From assembly GCA_029718625.1 (NCBI GenBank), contig CM056383.1, positions 14,501,066-14,565,065 of the forward strand: a stretch of 64,000 nt of DNA, read 5' to 3'. A program made the translations under genes and the position numbers. Source of the DNA: Synaphobranchus kaupii. Its lineage: Eukaryota; Chordata; Actinopteri; Anguilliformes; Synaphobranchidae. The notes beneath the pieces are model-generated. The model was given only the letters and a program-made list of their open reading frames with translations, had not been told where the DNA came from and ran no database searches. Each line of letters starts with the position of its first letter. Position 1 is the stretch's first letter. Shown here piece after piece: positions 14,217 to 25,250 of the stretch.

Positions 14217-15747
14217 CACTACTCACAAAAAGTTAGGGATATTTGGCTTTCGGGTGAAATTTATGGAAAATGTAAGTTCACGCTACAGTGATATTATACG
14301 TATCATGAAAGTAGGGCATTTAAGTAGAAGCATGCAATGGTGATTTCCTCATCTCAAACAATTTATTGAAACAAAAGCCAACAACAGTGGTGGGTATACC
14401 ACAACAAAAATGTCAATGTCTCAATAACTTGTCATGTGCCCTTGAGCATCAATTACAGCTTGACAACGACGTCTCATGCTATTCACAAGTCGACTTATTG
14501 TCTGCTGAGGCATGGCATCCCACTCTTCTTGAAGGGCGGCCCTCAGGTCATTGAGGTTCTGGGGTACAGAGTTACGAGCCTCTACACGGTGAGTCAGCTG
14601 ATCTCATAGGTTTTCTATGGGATTCAGGTCTGGAGAAAGTGCAGGCCACTCCATTTGAGGTACCCCAGTCTCCAGCAGCCTTTCCCTAATGATGCGACCT
14701 CGATGAGCTGGAGCATTGTCGTCCATGAAGATGAAATTAGGCCTGTGTTGTTCATGCAGGGGCACAATGACTGGATTAATGATGTTATTCAGGTAGTATG
14801 GGCTTGTCACTGTACCATTCACAAAGTGTAGGGCAGTTCTGTATTGACTAGACACACCTGCCCACACTGTAACACCGCCACCACCAAAGGGTCGTCTGGT
14901 GACAACAGTGGCTGATGCATAGCGCTCTCCTTGACGTCTCCAACATCGTTGGCGGCCATCATTTCTGCTCAACGTGAATCGACTTTCATCAGAGAACAGC
15001 ACTGAGGCCCACTGGTCCCTCATCCAGCGTAAATGCTCCCTGGCCCATGCAAGACGATGACGCCTGTGCCTGGTGGTGTGGTCAGGTACCCTTGCAGGTC
15101 GTCTAGCACGCAGACCACGCTGATGTAAACGGTTTCGAATGGTCTGACGTGACACTTGGGTGCCTCTCACCTCCCTTAAATGTGCCTGGAGTTGAGTGGC
15201 ATTCATCATACGGTTCCGCAGGGCACTGTTCACAATGAAGCGGTCATCAGTGTGGGATGTGGCCAAAGGACGTCCACTTCTATGCCTTTCTGTGACTCTT
15301 CCAGTCTCTCTGTATCTCTGTTGCAACCTGCTGATGACACTCTGTGACACTCTAAGCTCAGTGGCCACTTCCCTCTGAGAACATCCTGTTTGAAGCCTCG
15401 CAATGGCGAGGTACTGTTGCTCAATTGTTAGGTGTCGTCTTGGTCTCATGATGTCAAAATGTGAACAGCATGATGAAGAGGACTGTTTAAATACCAATTC
15501 TAATTGAACCAGGAAATGTATTGGTCGATTCATGGATCAAACACCTGTTGTGAATTTTGCCGTTCAGCTCCTTGTTAGAGAACAGCAAGTTGTGCAAAAA
15601 GTACTGAAACATTGAATAGTTGGACATGTGCATTCAAAAGTTTAGAGAAGGTCAAATTAATTTCACCTGTAAAGGTTATAGTGCATTTTAGGTTCATCCT
15701 GAAATTTCACCCGAAAGCCGAATATCCCTAACTTTTTGTGAGTAGTG
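14217..15747 (-). mobile_element. Complete Tc1 transposon with near-intact transposase
   Basis: Terminal inverted repeats of about 46 bp (cactactcacaaaaagttag at the left, its complement at the right) differ by about one base. TA dinucleotides flank both ends (14215-14216, 15748-15749), the Tc1/mariner target duplication. The 1531-bp length is normal for an autonomous Tc1. The transposase gene lies on the minus strand. High TIR identity and a nearly open gene suggest a young copy compared with the rest of the window. Confidence 0.92.
14421..15449 (-). pseudogene. Tc1 transposase, one internal stop
   Basis: From the ATG at 15449 ([12 protein letters not shown]) to the TGA at 14421-14423 there are exactly 343 codons in one frame, the usual length for Tc1 transposases. 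The only break is a TGA at 14604-14606, codon 282, directly after NPIENL, where the family has Trp. Domains in order: a first helix-turn-helix (about residues 10-50, [20 protein letters not shown]), a GRP linker, a second helix-turn-helix (about 70-110), then the DDE core. The catalytic residues are seen in [17 protein letters not shown] and LNPIE, with 34 residues between the second Asp and the Glu (DD34E). The open frame extends upstream to 15533, but the internal Met fits family starts better. The stop removes only the last 60 residues. Enzyme role: cut-and-paste transposition in the nucleus. Confidence 0.9.
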
Positions 15748-15887
15748 TATATATGTTTTTATTTTATTTTAAAGATCATATTCAAAGCAGCTGGAAGTCC
15801 ATAACAGTCCTGTACTAAGGCTATTACAAGAAAAAAAATCTGCATGATGAGGTAACTGCCTCAATAGAATAGGATTTAACATATATC

Positions 15888-18687
15888 GGGCCCTATTTTA
15901 CACCCGGCGCTAAGCGGCGCTAACCCAAACGCAGGTGTCTTTGCTATCTTACACCCGGCGCAGGGTTCATTATAACGCCTAGCGCTCACGTCGTTTAAAT
16001 ACCATGTATTAAATACCATGTATTCTTGCTCCCGCAACACATGTTATTTTAACGGCGCATATAAGTGCGTCTACATAGGCGTGTGCACAACGCGCGTACA
16101 CCCTCCTGTCTGTTACACCCAGGGGTGTGCACAAGCATGACTAAAAATATCAAGATTACAATCTTCTGTTACAGGACAATGGCTATCCATTAAAAACGTT
16201 GATAACACCTATATCAAGCATAATGCGTGAATTGTCTTTCAATGGAAAACTCGCGCACTCCAATAGACGGACATTTGAGTTCTGAAAACGCGCTTCAGAT
16301 GTCATTACAATACAGCTCTGTTCATCTAGGCCTACAGCCTGTAAGTAAATAGAATGGTTTTGACTGATTCACCATGTTAACTGAATTTTAGCCTTAAGGC
16401 CAGTTTATAGTCCAGCGACAGAGTGTCGCTGCGACCGACGACGTGCCATGGATGTCGCTGGTCGCAGCGACATTTGGTTTATACTTCGGGCGACTGTCGT
16501 CCTGTGGTCGCTGCGACGGTCGCTGAAGATGTCGCTGAGACATAAAATAAATTCAACTTTGACCCTGTCGCTGCCTCTGTTGTTATGGTAACGTTTGTCT
16601 CGGACAGCGGAGGCTTCGGTCGAGCTGTCAATTTACTAGCAGCACAAGCTAACAGTTAATGTACATATTTCTCTGTTGGAAAAAATTTGTGCGTGCAGCC
16701 AAAGGGTCGGCTTACCTACCCATAGCTTACCTACCTAGCAAGCGTGTGAATATCATTATAAATGAGCACAATTTAATATTATTATTATAAATAGCCTAAT
16801 AATAATAATGATGTAATTTCACCGATTGATGCTTTGCTAGAGGTTGAGAAAACGTTACAATCCAACAAGAAGCAGCTCGCTTCCAATGCTACAATTTAGC
16901 CTACGATAGTCTATTAGTCTGTAGGCTATTGTGAATGGTTACAAAGACACATTTTCAGCTTGACTACACATTTGTAGCGTTGTAGGTGCCTGCGAATGCA
17001 TTGCAAAGTTATTTGCTTTCACAGTAACTAATTTAGATTTGCCAGATTAAACTTTGTGCAACGACTCAGTGACAGCCCATCTGATCCGTGGCATTCTGAT
17101 ACTAGCGAGTGAAATAGGCTACTCCACATTCTTGAACCTCATTCTCTAACTAGATAATTGTAGGCTGCTCCCCCAATGAGTCCCGTCTTGTAACTAGCTA
17201 TTTACATCCCGAACGTAGGCTAGGCTATGCCCTCCGTGTTTTCCTACTAAATAACTTTTAATATGAGTTGCATCGATGTTGAACGTTTTATTTGCTACCT
17301 CGTTCAAAACCCACATCCTACAAGTGTGTGAAAGACGCAGTGAATGATATTTCAAACAATATACGGTGCCCTCGAAATGGACATTTATAAACTTTATTTC
17401 AGAGACCTCCGACAAAAAAAGGGGTAAAGCAGAAGACATAATGAGATATAGGCTAGCCTATAAAACTGCTTCTTCCTCCATTGTCCCCTGAGTGTAAACT
17501 GTCGCTGGAATGTCGCTGGAGTGCGTTTATACTTTTTGCTAACGACAACGACCACAGTGTATGTAGCGCGAAAATAGAATGTTTATGAAAGTTCTGCGAT
17601 TTCAGTCGAGCGACACTCTGTCGCTGGACTATAAACTGGCCTTTAGTCTTCGTCCTTCATATTTTTTAAATTACAGTGACCAGGCTTCCATACTGTCAGC
17701 TTATTAAAACCCTGCTGATTTCACCTGTTATACCATAACTAAACAAAACGATTTTAAAGAGAACAATTAATTCACAATTCATTTTAATGCCATTCTCTGC
17801 ATGTGCGCTTAACTTCATACAGGAGCAGGTCTGTTTCACCTGCATGCTTTAAATTGCACTTTTCACGGTCTTCACAGGAAAGTGGACTTGTTTTTAAAGC
17901 ATTAGCTGCTGGTAAAACGCGTTGGTCACATTTCTATATAGGCTATTGTTTTATAATAAGGACATTATAAAACAAGGGAAAATATGCTTGGACCTCTGGG
18001 TTGCCAACCTGACAGCTTTATTGTATTTATGTCATCATGAAGGCAACATAATGGTATCTGTGTTATTAATCAATATTAGAATGCAGATAATGAACTTCGG
18101 ATGAAGCTTGAACTTCGAGAACTGCATGAGAACAGCCTCATGGAATTGATGTTTGACAATGTTTTATTGCATAATCAAACGAAATTCGTTAAACAAGCAG
18201 GCTAATTTGGCGTTTTCTAAGGTGAGACGGAAGCCATTGGTAGTTTATTCTCAACTGTTGCAGGTGCTTTTAACTAAATTTAACCGCATATATTTTGTAT
18301 TATAACAGCACTGTCGGGAATTACCGGGAACTCATAATGGTTAGTCCGAATAATATTGATCATACTATTGATCCATATAGCGTATCCTTGCTCGCACTAA
18401 ACACGCACGAGCATGTCTGTTTCGCCATCTTATAAGCAATCCGCCCAGGTGAAAAAGCAGGCTTTTAAAGGGAATGGGATATGACATTTTGATTGGTTTA
18501 TTGCATGTCACACCCAAGACACACCTATAATTAATGAAGAGACTAGGTTCAGCCTATTTGCACGTTGCTCCGTGCTTAGTGCTCAAAAAACACACCGTCA
18601 TAATAGCAAAAGTGGACTTGGACACGCCCTAAATGCACTTAACGGCATGCGCTTAGACCAAGCACTAAGATCGCCAAGATAGGGCCC
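15888..18687. mobile_element. TIR element, family G, copy 1 (ATC duplication; interrupted)
   Basis: Ends are inverted: left gggccctattttacacccgg, right ...gccaagatagggccc. A 3-bp direct repeat ATC flanks the element (15885-15887 and 18688-18690). It is related over most of its length to 38298-40250, including shared segments such as ttttaacggcgcatataagt and gcaggctaatttggcgtttt. Copy 1 is enlarged by a 1246-bp nested element at 16397-17642 and lacks some internal sequence found in copy 2. No transposase frame is visible in either copy, so the family is non-autonomous. The 3-bp duplication points to PIF/Harbinger or a relative, but that is inference. Confidence 0.8.
16397..17642. mobile_element. 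Nested TIR element (TTA duplication) inside family G copy 1
   Basis: Terminal inverted repeats of about 35 bases (left aggccagtttatagtccagc; right is the complement, ending actggcct), followed by inner gtcgctg repeats. TTA flanks both ends (16394-16396 and 17643-17645). The sister element at 38298-40250 carries the uninterrupted host sequence with one TTA at about 39230-39232, which proves insertion. TTA and 3-bp duplications fit PIF/Harbinger. The interior (AT-rich, short ORFs such as 17194-17439) shows no coding domain. Confidence 0.88.
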
Positions 18688-18690
18688 ATC

Positions 18691-19755
18691 GTCTTAATGT
18701 ATATGTTGTGTATCCATCAAGAATTAAAAAAATAATGAGATCTAAAGATAACCCATGGTATTTTTTACGTAAAAACATAAGTGATTACAGATTAATTTAA
18801 ACCTTGTCCACTGTGGTGGAAAGCATTGTGTGAAAAGGTTAAAGGTGAATATGAGAATTTTATTTGACAAGCTATGGTGGTTTAGAGTAGCATACATGGC
18901 ATGCAATTTGTAATTCCTCTCATAAGTTAATCTGTATTGACCTATAAAGGTATAAAGTGAACTGTCTTGTTCTTTTGATATTAAAGCAATGTAAAATATG
19001 CATCAAATATGCTATGAAATAGTGTTGTTGGTGGGTAGGGGGTTATTACGCCATACAACTTTCAGGTCCATGGTGGCACCTCTGGTTTAGAATGTTGTAT
19101 TTCATTTGTAACATTTCATCTGAAGTGCTTACATTTTCATAACAGATTTGCTGTACGTTTCTACTGAAAAGCCAAAACGTGACAGGCGGTCGACACAAGA
19201 TAGATGCCTGTCTGCAAAATCAAAAAGTACAGAGTACAGAGTGCTTTATGTAATCTGAAAAATTCTTGCCAACTTTCTGAACATACTGAGGAAATCCGAA
19301 AATATGTCTGAAATCTTTCATGTGAACTTTGATCGTGATTGCTGCACTCTGAAAATAAATTGCCTGGCTTTAATGATTTTGATAAATTTCCATGCACTGC
19401 ACCTAACACAGAATTTCACCCTTATTCATGCTGGGACCCCTTGTGGAGATGCTGGCAGATAAAGTGAGGTGAGGTAAAAGTTAAGAAACGTGTTAGTACT
19501 GAACAGTCTCACCCTTCCATAGCTGAATTCCTTCCGTATGCTACACAATGCCACCGGCAGTAGGCCTAACAGATTTGATGGGCCACAGTAATGGCAAAGG
19601 CTTCTTCAGATCTACAGAATCCAGGACTCCATGCCCAATCCCTGTTTCTCTGGAGAACATCCACTGAAACACTCATCAAAGCCAATGTTCATTTAATATC
19701 ATGCATACATGTCAAAGAGAACCTCTGACTTTTCCCTTAATTGCTCTCTCTCTCT
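18691..19755. other. No gene seen
   Basis: AT-rich unique sequence; no element ends or coding motifs recognised. Confidence 0.45.
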
Positions 19756-19788
19756 CTCTCTGGAATGAGTGTGAGGGTGGCAGTGCTG

Positions 19789-20054
19789 AGAGCTGCGTGC
19801 TTTCCAGTGCTGAGGCAGGAGCTACCATCGATGAGGTACTCATGGTGGTGGGAAAACAATTTGATCATAATTGTATTGATTTGGCATCGAGAATGAATAT
19901 AGCTGTTGTCATGTTTCTGAAAAATGAAAATCTTTTTAGTCAATTGATTGAGAATGGTCTCTTTTTCCCTGATCTTGATAAGGTCATGCTTCCAGCCATA
20001 AAGTCACAGAAGAGCGTTTGTTACGATTTCTTTGATTGGCAGAAACATTTTAGA
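19789..20054 (+). pseudogene. Tx1-type LINE ORF1 fragment
   Basis: Inside a 118-codon open frame (19701-20057), the part from IDEVLMVVGKQ through LASRMNIAVVMFLK to DKVMLPA matches the conserved N-terminal region of Tx1-like ORF1 proteins in fish and amphibians, which bind RNA during retrotransposition. The family normally continues into CCHC zinc knuckles; here it stops at 20055-20057. The upstream part of the frame (Ser/Leu-rich, over a CT tract) is probably not coding. Recognition is from the motif pattern only; a protein search would confirm it. Confidence 0.6.
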
Positions 20055-20218
20055 TGAAAGAAACTACAATTTCCCACTAGAAGGGTTAAATCGATTAAAA
20101 AACAAGAAACAATGCACATGGGTATGCGGCTAGTTTTCTTCTGGTTTCTTTTCCATCTGTTTCTCTGTCTTTTTTTCCCCCTCCCTATCAGTTTGTGGAG
20201 GTTGTACTAATTAAATGT

Positions 20219-21143
20219 AAACAGGGCTGGGGACAAAGGCAAATGGGTCATATTGTTAGAGTTTATTAAGGAGAGACAAAACTAAAAAAAAAAACTTTTT
20301 ACAGGAGACACATAGTGATAAGAGCAATGATGCAGAGTGGGGGTTGTAGTGAGAGGGTGAATATGCTATTAGTCATGGATCAAATGTAAGAGTAGGAGTT
20401 GCAATAGTTTTTACCCCAAACACAAATATCAATGCAAGCATCCTCAATCCCTGCTGCGTAAGGTATTTATGGTGGCTGAAGGAAAAAGTTTCCAGTTGGT
20501 TTTGCAGCATTGGAGAAGAGACATTTTCCTTTTTTTCATTTGCATGCTGGTTCCTTGGAATTGCACTCTTGATATTACCTTGGATAGAAATGGTGAAGAG
20601 CCTAACCCATTTTCTAAAACCGTTTTAGCTGGGATTATAACAGAGTTTGAATTATCTGATGTGTGGAGGGAGAAAGACCCGGGTATGAAGCTTTGCACCT
20701 GGACAAATGTGTTAGATGAAAGGGTAAGAGGAGCACGTTTGGACACAATACATGTAAGCTTGTGAGTCTTAGTGATAACTACAAACAGATAGAAGGCACA
20801 CCTGGATCCTTCTGTGGGGCAGGGATGTCCTTTTTGTGGGGACTCTGAAACCAATTTTCATATCGTTTAAGGGTGTCCATCTTTCCAAATGAGTCGCGGG
20901 TGGTGTTCGGCTTTGGGGTTTTTATGTACAAATACACTTTTTGCTTTTGAGCCAAGGTGCTTAGTTTTTTGCTAGGCAAAGATAAAATGTCAATCTGGTT
21001 GACACGTCGTAACAAGATTCAAGGCAGTGGGGGACTAGATCCCACTCAAAGGGTGAAAGGGTTGGTAATGGGGAGACTTTTGTCGGAGCATGCATATTAT
21101 GAACTAATTGGGGAGGTTGACAAATTCCTTGCAATGTTAGGGG
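20219..21143 (+). pseudogene. Tx1-type LINE ORF2 remnant: endonuclease and C-terminal zinc region
   Basis: The N-terminal endonuclease is readable across shifted frames: WVILLEFIKE near 20250, FLQETHSDKSN near 20300, GVAIVF near 20395, then an open stretch 20469-20765 with WNCTLDITLDRNGEEP and DVWREKDPGMK and GARLDTIHVS. The Asp expected before WNCT in GDWN is Pro, which would impair catalysis. After a deletion that removes the reverse transcriptase, CPFCGDSETNFH and a following Cys (about 20825-20880) mark the C-terminal zinc motif, and FLLGKDKMSIWLTRRNK (20957-21070) the protein end. Frameshifts and stops make it non-functional. Confidence 0.75.
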
Positions 21144-21280
21144 TGGATGGGTGTGGGAGGAAACCGGAGTACCTGTAGGAAATCCACGCAGACACCGGGA
21201 GAACATAAAAACTCCACACAGAAAGGCCCCTGGTCTGGATTCAAACTTAGGACCTTCTTGCTGTGAGGTGACAGTGCTGA
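21144..21280 (-). mobile_element. tRNA-related SINE fragment
   Basis: Read on the minus strand: cagcactgtcacctcacagc, aagaaggtcct, a degenerate B box agtttgaatcc (21237-21247), then the widespread fish SINE body with tttctgtgtggagtttttat and tgtctgcgtgg and cggtttcctcccacac. The A-box end is truncated at about 21280. Non-coding, RNA polymerase III derived in origin. Confidence 0.65.
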
Positions 21281-21339
21281 TGTGTCAGTATATATATCTT
21301 TCTTATTGTTAATAAAGGGAAGTTAAAAGTCAAGTATCT

Positions 21340-21366
21340 CACTCTCTCTCTATTTCTGTCTCTCTT

Positions 21367-21402
<36 letters not shown>
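21340..21402. repeat. TC microsatellite
   Basis: TC tract, interrupted in its first part and pure over about 32 bases to 21402. Confidence 0.9.
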
Positions 21403-21406
<4 letters not shown>

Positions 21407-24400
21407 CCATTTATTTGGAACATGTTTTTATAATGACCTTTTTACTTACAGATTCAGTCGATTTGTGTCTAATCCAAAACCTATTTCAGTCCCTGCATCT
21501 TTATTTGATTATGCTTTAACCTCAATGTGCATAACACATTCCACATGTATGTAGATGTATTTAAATTAAATATTAGTTCAATGTGGCACATTAGTTGGCA
21601 TGTGCAGTAATGTGGATTATGGTGGCAATACTAACACCCATGATGGCGTGTTGATGCGAGGTGGCAATGCATTTTAAAGGAACCTGTAAATGGGGATTTC
21701 TGATTAGTCGTTGGGAAATGAGCAGCTATCTTTACTTCACCTTCTAAGACCCAACAATCTATTTTTGTCCCTCGTAGGGGACACGAGTCTCTGTTAATCT
21801 CAAGAAGCATATATTCTACTATGCTGAAATTTACATTACAAGGGACATTCAATAGAAATAAAATAAATCATATTTCTAAAGATATTTTCACTGCAATGTG
21901 TTTTTGTCATCCAGGACACTTGTATTATGTCAAAAAAATGTAAATACTTCAACTTTTTTTCTGCTGAGTCTCAGGAGGGTAAACAATGGTGGGTGAGATC
22001 AAGTAAGCTGGACCCACAAGGACAATGGGAAAGGGACTCTGAGAAAAGATACCCCTTTAAAACGTCAGAAAACACATTGCTTGTAAGATAAATGCCAACA
22101 AAGTACAATAGCATGAGCTTTTGGATCTCCTGAAAACCATTCCTGGTTGTGACCATGCTCTGATGTTCCTGAAAAAAATGAGAATAAAGTCTGTATTATT
22201 GTATTGCCTCCATGGTTCAAGGACGAGATGTCCTCCACCGCCAAATGATTGCAGGAACATAGGCACAAGGCCTGGTCAAAGCTCTTTAAACCTGACACCT
22301 TCTCCCAAGAAATATGGGCCACCTGACAGGTTATCACAATCATGTCATTCTCCATATAATCCCCCTGCCAAAGCATGTCAAAACAGCGAACGACTGGCAG
22401 TCCCGGCTTTGAGAATCTTTAAAATCTCTACCTTTACATAAAAACAACTCAAATCAGGAGTCTTAAAGTAAGGTAAACTACGGGAAATTCATGTTTCAAG
22501 TGCTGTATGAATCATTTGAAAAATGACATCGTTTTGGGAAAGCAGTTATGCTGCAACATGGTGCAATGCTAACGCTGGTTCTGAAAGGCCCCCTTGAAAA
22601 AATGTGACCGTGTTTTCCGTCTTGCTGGTGGACAATTTTCCCCCCACTCACATGGAAGAAAATCCGCTCACTCTCATTACGTTTTTACACATTCCCATAA
22701 ATAAATCAGCAACGCAAGAGGTTTTGTAACAACAAGCCCTTCTTTGAAGTATTTTGAAGTGCCGGCCTATCATTTTGTTTAGAGGGTTGTTCTTTAAAAA
22801 GATCAATAATAACATCTTGTTGTGAAGACAGCTGGTTGGAAACTACTCATTAGTAGTAACGACTATTACATTTATTCTCTTATTCACAGAGACGTCAAGA
22901 CTTCATTATGTTCATAAGATTTAATGAATGGCATTGTAGATGGAGATTTTGTCTTTTGTCTGAAACGTAATCCGCTGCACATGTGCCATAGTGGGGTCGA
23001 ACTAATGACCAGTTGTAAAAGTGATACAACATCAGTCAAAAAGTGTACCAGTAATCATAACTTGGTGAAGTTCAAGAAAGCCTCTGTTGGGAGTGAGATG
23101 TGTCTGCACGGAGGGGGTAAAATGCAGGTGGATTGAGGTGGGGAGGTGGTAAGACACTGGTGGGTTTGTCATAATTACAAGTGGGAAAGTTCCCGAGTTG
23201 TCAAGTTTCACCACTGACCGTTCACCTCTCTATTCCCTCAAGTGCTCCTCAGAAGCTAAATTAAACAATACTGTACATTGATTAAATTGTTCAACTTAAC
23301 ATTTTTTGCTAGCTCGGCATATGCGGATGGAAGCATCTCTCAATGCAGACTTGCTTGTCCGGTACAGCCATTGAACAGTTTATCATATTATAGGTTTTTG
23401 AAGCTTTGAAATGCCGGCAGTTATCCAAAAGAGTTGAGGAGGTATGACATCGCAGCCAGCCTGTGCAGTTCAGCAGATTGCTATAGCATATTTATGGTGG
23501 CAGTCACACACACACACACACACATAGCACACAACCAGCATACACAAGAGAAAGTGATAGCAGCTCTCCAAATGTTTCTTTTTTTAATATAAAGGAGCAA
23601 GACAAACATTTGCTTTCTATTGACCTCCATGTTTGCTGGTAATTCCGACTTCGAAGCACGTGAAGGCGACAACCTCATAATTACAATTTAGCAACTGGTA
23701 AATGGGAGCTTCCGACGAGCACTTGAAGGCAGTATTAGTTCCCCAATCATTGTGCCTTCAAACCACTGTAATTACATTTTAAAAACCTGGCCATTCAGCC
23801 CATGAAAATGGTGAGCTTAGATGTGCTGAATGGTCTGTTCTAGCCATTATATGGTCTCAAGTTCTTATGTTCCTATAGCAGAATACTTTTTTGTGGCTTG
23901 AGATCAACCTTGTCACTGGCCTTTTGTTGTCAGTTTTCTACAGGTGGAACATAATACTTTTGGCACACGCAGCATGCCGCCATAAGACCAGTGATAATCA
24001 CTCGCAGATAAACTCGTCCTAATAGGATCTTCTGGCAAAACCCCCGGAACATAATTAAACCCACAGTGGGAAACAGGTGTGTGTGTGTGATTCAACGTCG
24101 CACGATACCTTCCACATCACACTCACACTGTGCAGAAGAGTACACCCCCCACAGTAACCATGGCAGCAGTCTCGGTTAGTCACGGTATGGAGTTTACTAA
24201 TTCTCATCAAAGTATACCTTCTGATTGTTCCAAGTGAATTTGTATTTATACGAGACCCTTAATTCTTGGCTGAGGTTAATTACTTGTCCCGTCACAATCT
24301 AATTAACTAATACAAACAGGCTTGTGCAGCATTAAATCTTCTCTGTGTAGACAACATGGCTGAGATGAAGGCAGAAATGACATTATATGGGCAGACTTTA

Positions 24401-24532
24401 TGGCAGGTTATTTTTTATGTTGGTAATGCCATGCAGTTGTCGAACTTCAACAGATAAGCTCCACACACTAAGAATTATAGCCGCTAGATAGCGGCTGGAC
24501 ATTGTTATCTTGGGGGTTGAGGAAAGGAAGCC
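21403..24532. other. No gene seen; a few repeat relics
   Basis: Mostly unique. A short relic at about 23800-23875 (ctgaatggtctgttctagcc and ttcttatgttc) resembles the end of an old vertebrate repeat. A small perfect hairpin agccgct-agat-agcggct lies at about 24479-24496. No ORF carries a recognisable domain. Confidence 0.45.
23505..23524. repeat. Short CA microsatellite
   Basis: About ten CA units. Confidence 0.85.
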
Positions 24533-24535
24533 TTA

Positions 24536-25247
24536 AGGGCCGTTCACACAGCGGACGGTAGACGGCAGGACGAAACCGGATGTCATTCTTTTCAATGAGA
24601 CAGCGGCGGCAAGACGGCAGTCGACGGCAAAACCGCAGACGGCAGGACGAACTTGCCGTCGGAATAAAAAGTATTTTTATTTTTGCCGTCTACCGCTGCG
24701 GTAGGGTCACGTGCCGATGGAACGGAAGTGGTACGTTTGAAAATGGATGAGAAGTTTCTGCAACTTTGTGGTAGAGAACGAGAGAGGTGGGAGGAAATAT
24801 CAAACCAAAAAGTTTAAAAAATACAGAGATCTTGACAAAAAGGCTGCAGCATGGAGTGTTGTAGCTAAGCACTGACATGCAGATTCCAGGTACACATTAT
24901 TATTGGCTTTATTTTCAGAAGCTTTTCTGTGTATGATTTGAGGTGTAACTAACTAGCTAGCGAAGCTACCTAAACTAGCTGACATTATGATGCATACACA
25001 CACACCGCCCATTTATGAAGACACAGACTGAAACAACGCAGTAATACACACACACAATGTATAAATACACTTTCGGTCGCAGTCCATTTTTCAAAGGCGC
25101 TCTTTGGTACACCGGTAATCTGTTTCGCATGGACCGTAAATATGGCAACGGGTATAAACTGTGTTACCGCGACGGACATTTCTGTACCGTCCTGCCGTTG
25201 TACCGTCTACCGTCCTGCCGTCTACCGCCCGCTGTGTGAATGCCGCA
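24536..25247 (+). mobile_element. PIF/Harbinger-derived element with MADF remnant
   Basis: Inverted ends: left agggccgttcacacagcgga then cggtagacggcaggacg; right the complement, ending ccgctgtgtgaatgccgca. TTA flanks both sides (24533-24535 and 25248-25250). The subterminal regions repeat gacggca/tgccgtc motifs several times. It contains a MADF-like coding remnant (24743-24875). PIF/Harbinger elements typically encode a Myb/MADF-type DNA-binding protein beside the nuclease, so ends, target site and coding agree. The nuclease gene is absent, so it is non-autonomous. Confidence 0.82.
24743..24875 (+). pseudogene. MADF-like domain remnant of a Harbinger DNA-binding protein
   Basis: From ATG at 24743 the frame reads MDEKFLQLCGRERERWEEIS, reaching a stop at about 24817. 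One base on, the alternative frame continues with KFKKYRDLDKKAAAWSVVAKH. Joined across this single-base slip, the stretch has the order of a MADF domain: an acidic start with FLxL, then WEEISNxxFKKYRDLDKKAAAW, with the two conserved tryptophans. A splice-donor-like ccaggtacac follows near 24890, as expected if this was a first exon. In intact elements such proteins bind the transposon ends and bring in the nuclease. Here it is broken and short. Confidence 0.65.
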
Positions 25248-25250
25248 TTA

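Larger units (their letters stand above)
19756..21143 (+). mobile_element. Tx1/L1-type LINE, internally deleted
   Basis: Three coding remnants in the order expected of a Tx1-type non-LTR retrotransposon lie on the plus strand: an ORF1 piece (19789-20054), the apurinic endonuclease region of ORF2 (20219-20765), and the C-terminal zinc-binding region of ORF2 (about 20790-21143). The whole reverse transcriptase and most of ORF1 are missing, so at least two large deletions have occurred. Boundaries are approximate because the UTRs are not recognisable. A reversed SINE begins where the LINE ends. Confidence 0.7.

Noticed and set aside
15196..15424. ORFs on both strands within the Tc1 element
   Set aside because: Shadow frames of the transposase gene.
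20444..20854. 136-codon minus-strand ORF
   Set aside because: Antisense shadow of the Tx1 endonuclease frame, which carries the recognisable motifs.
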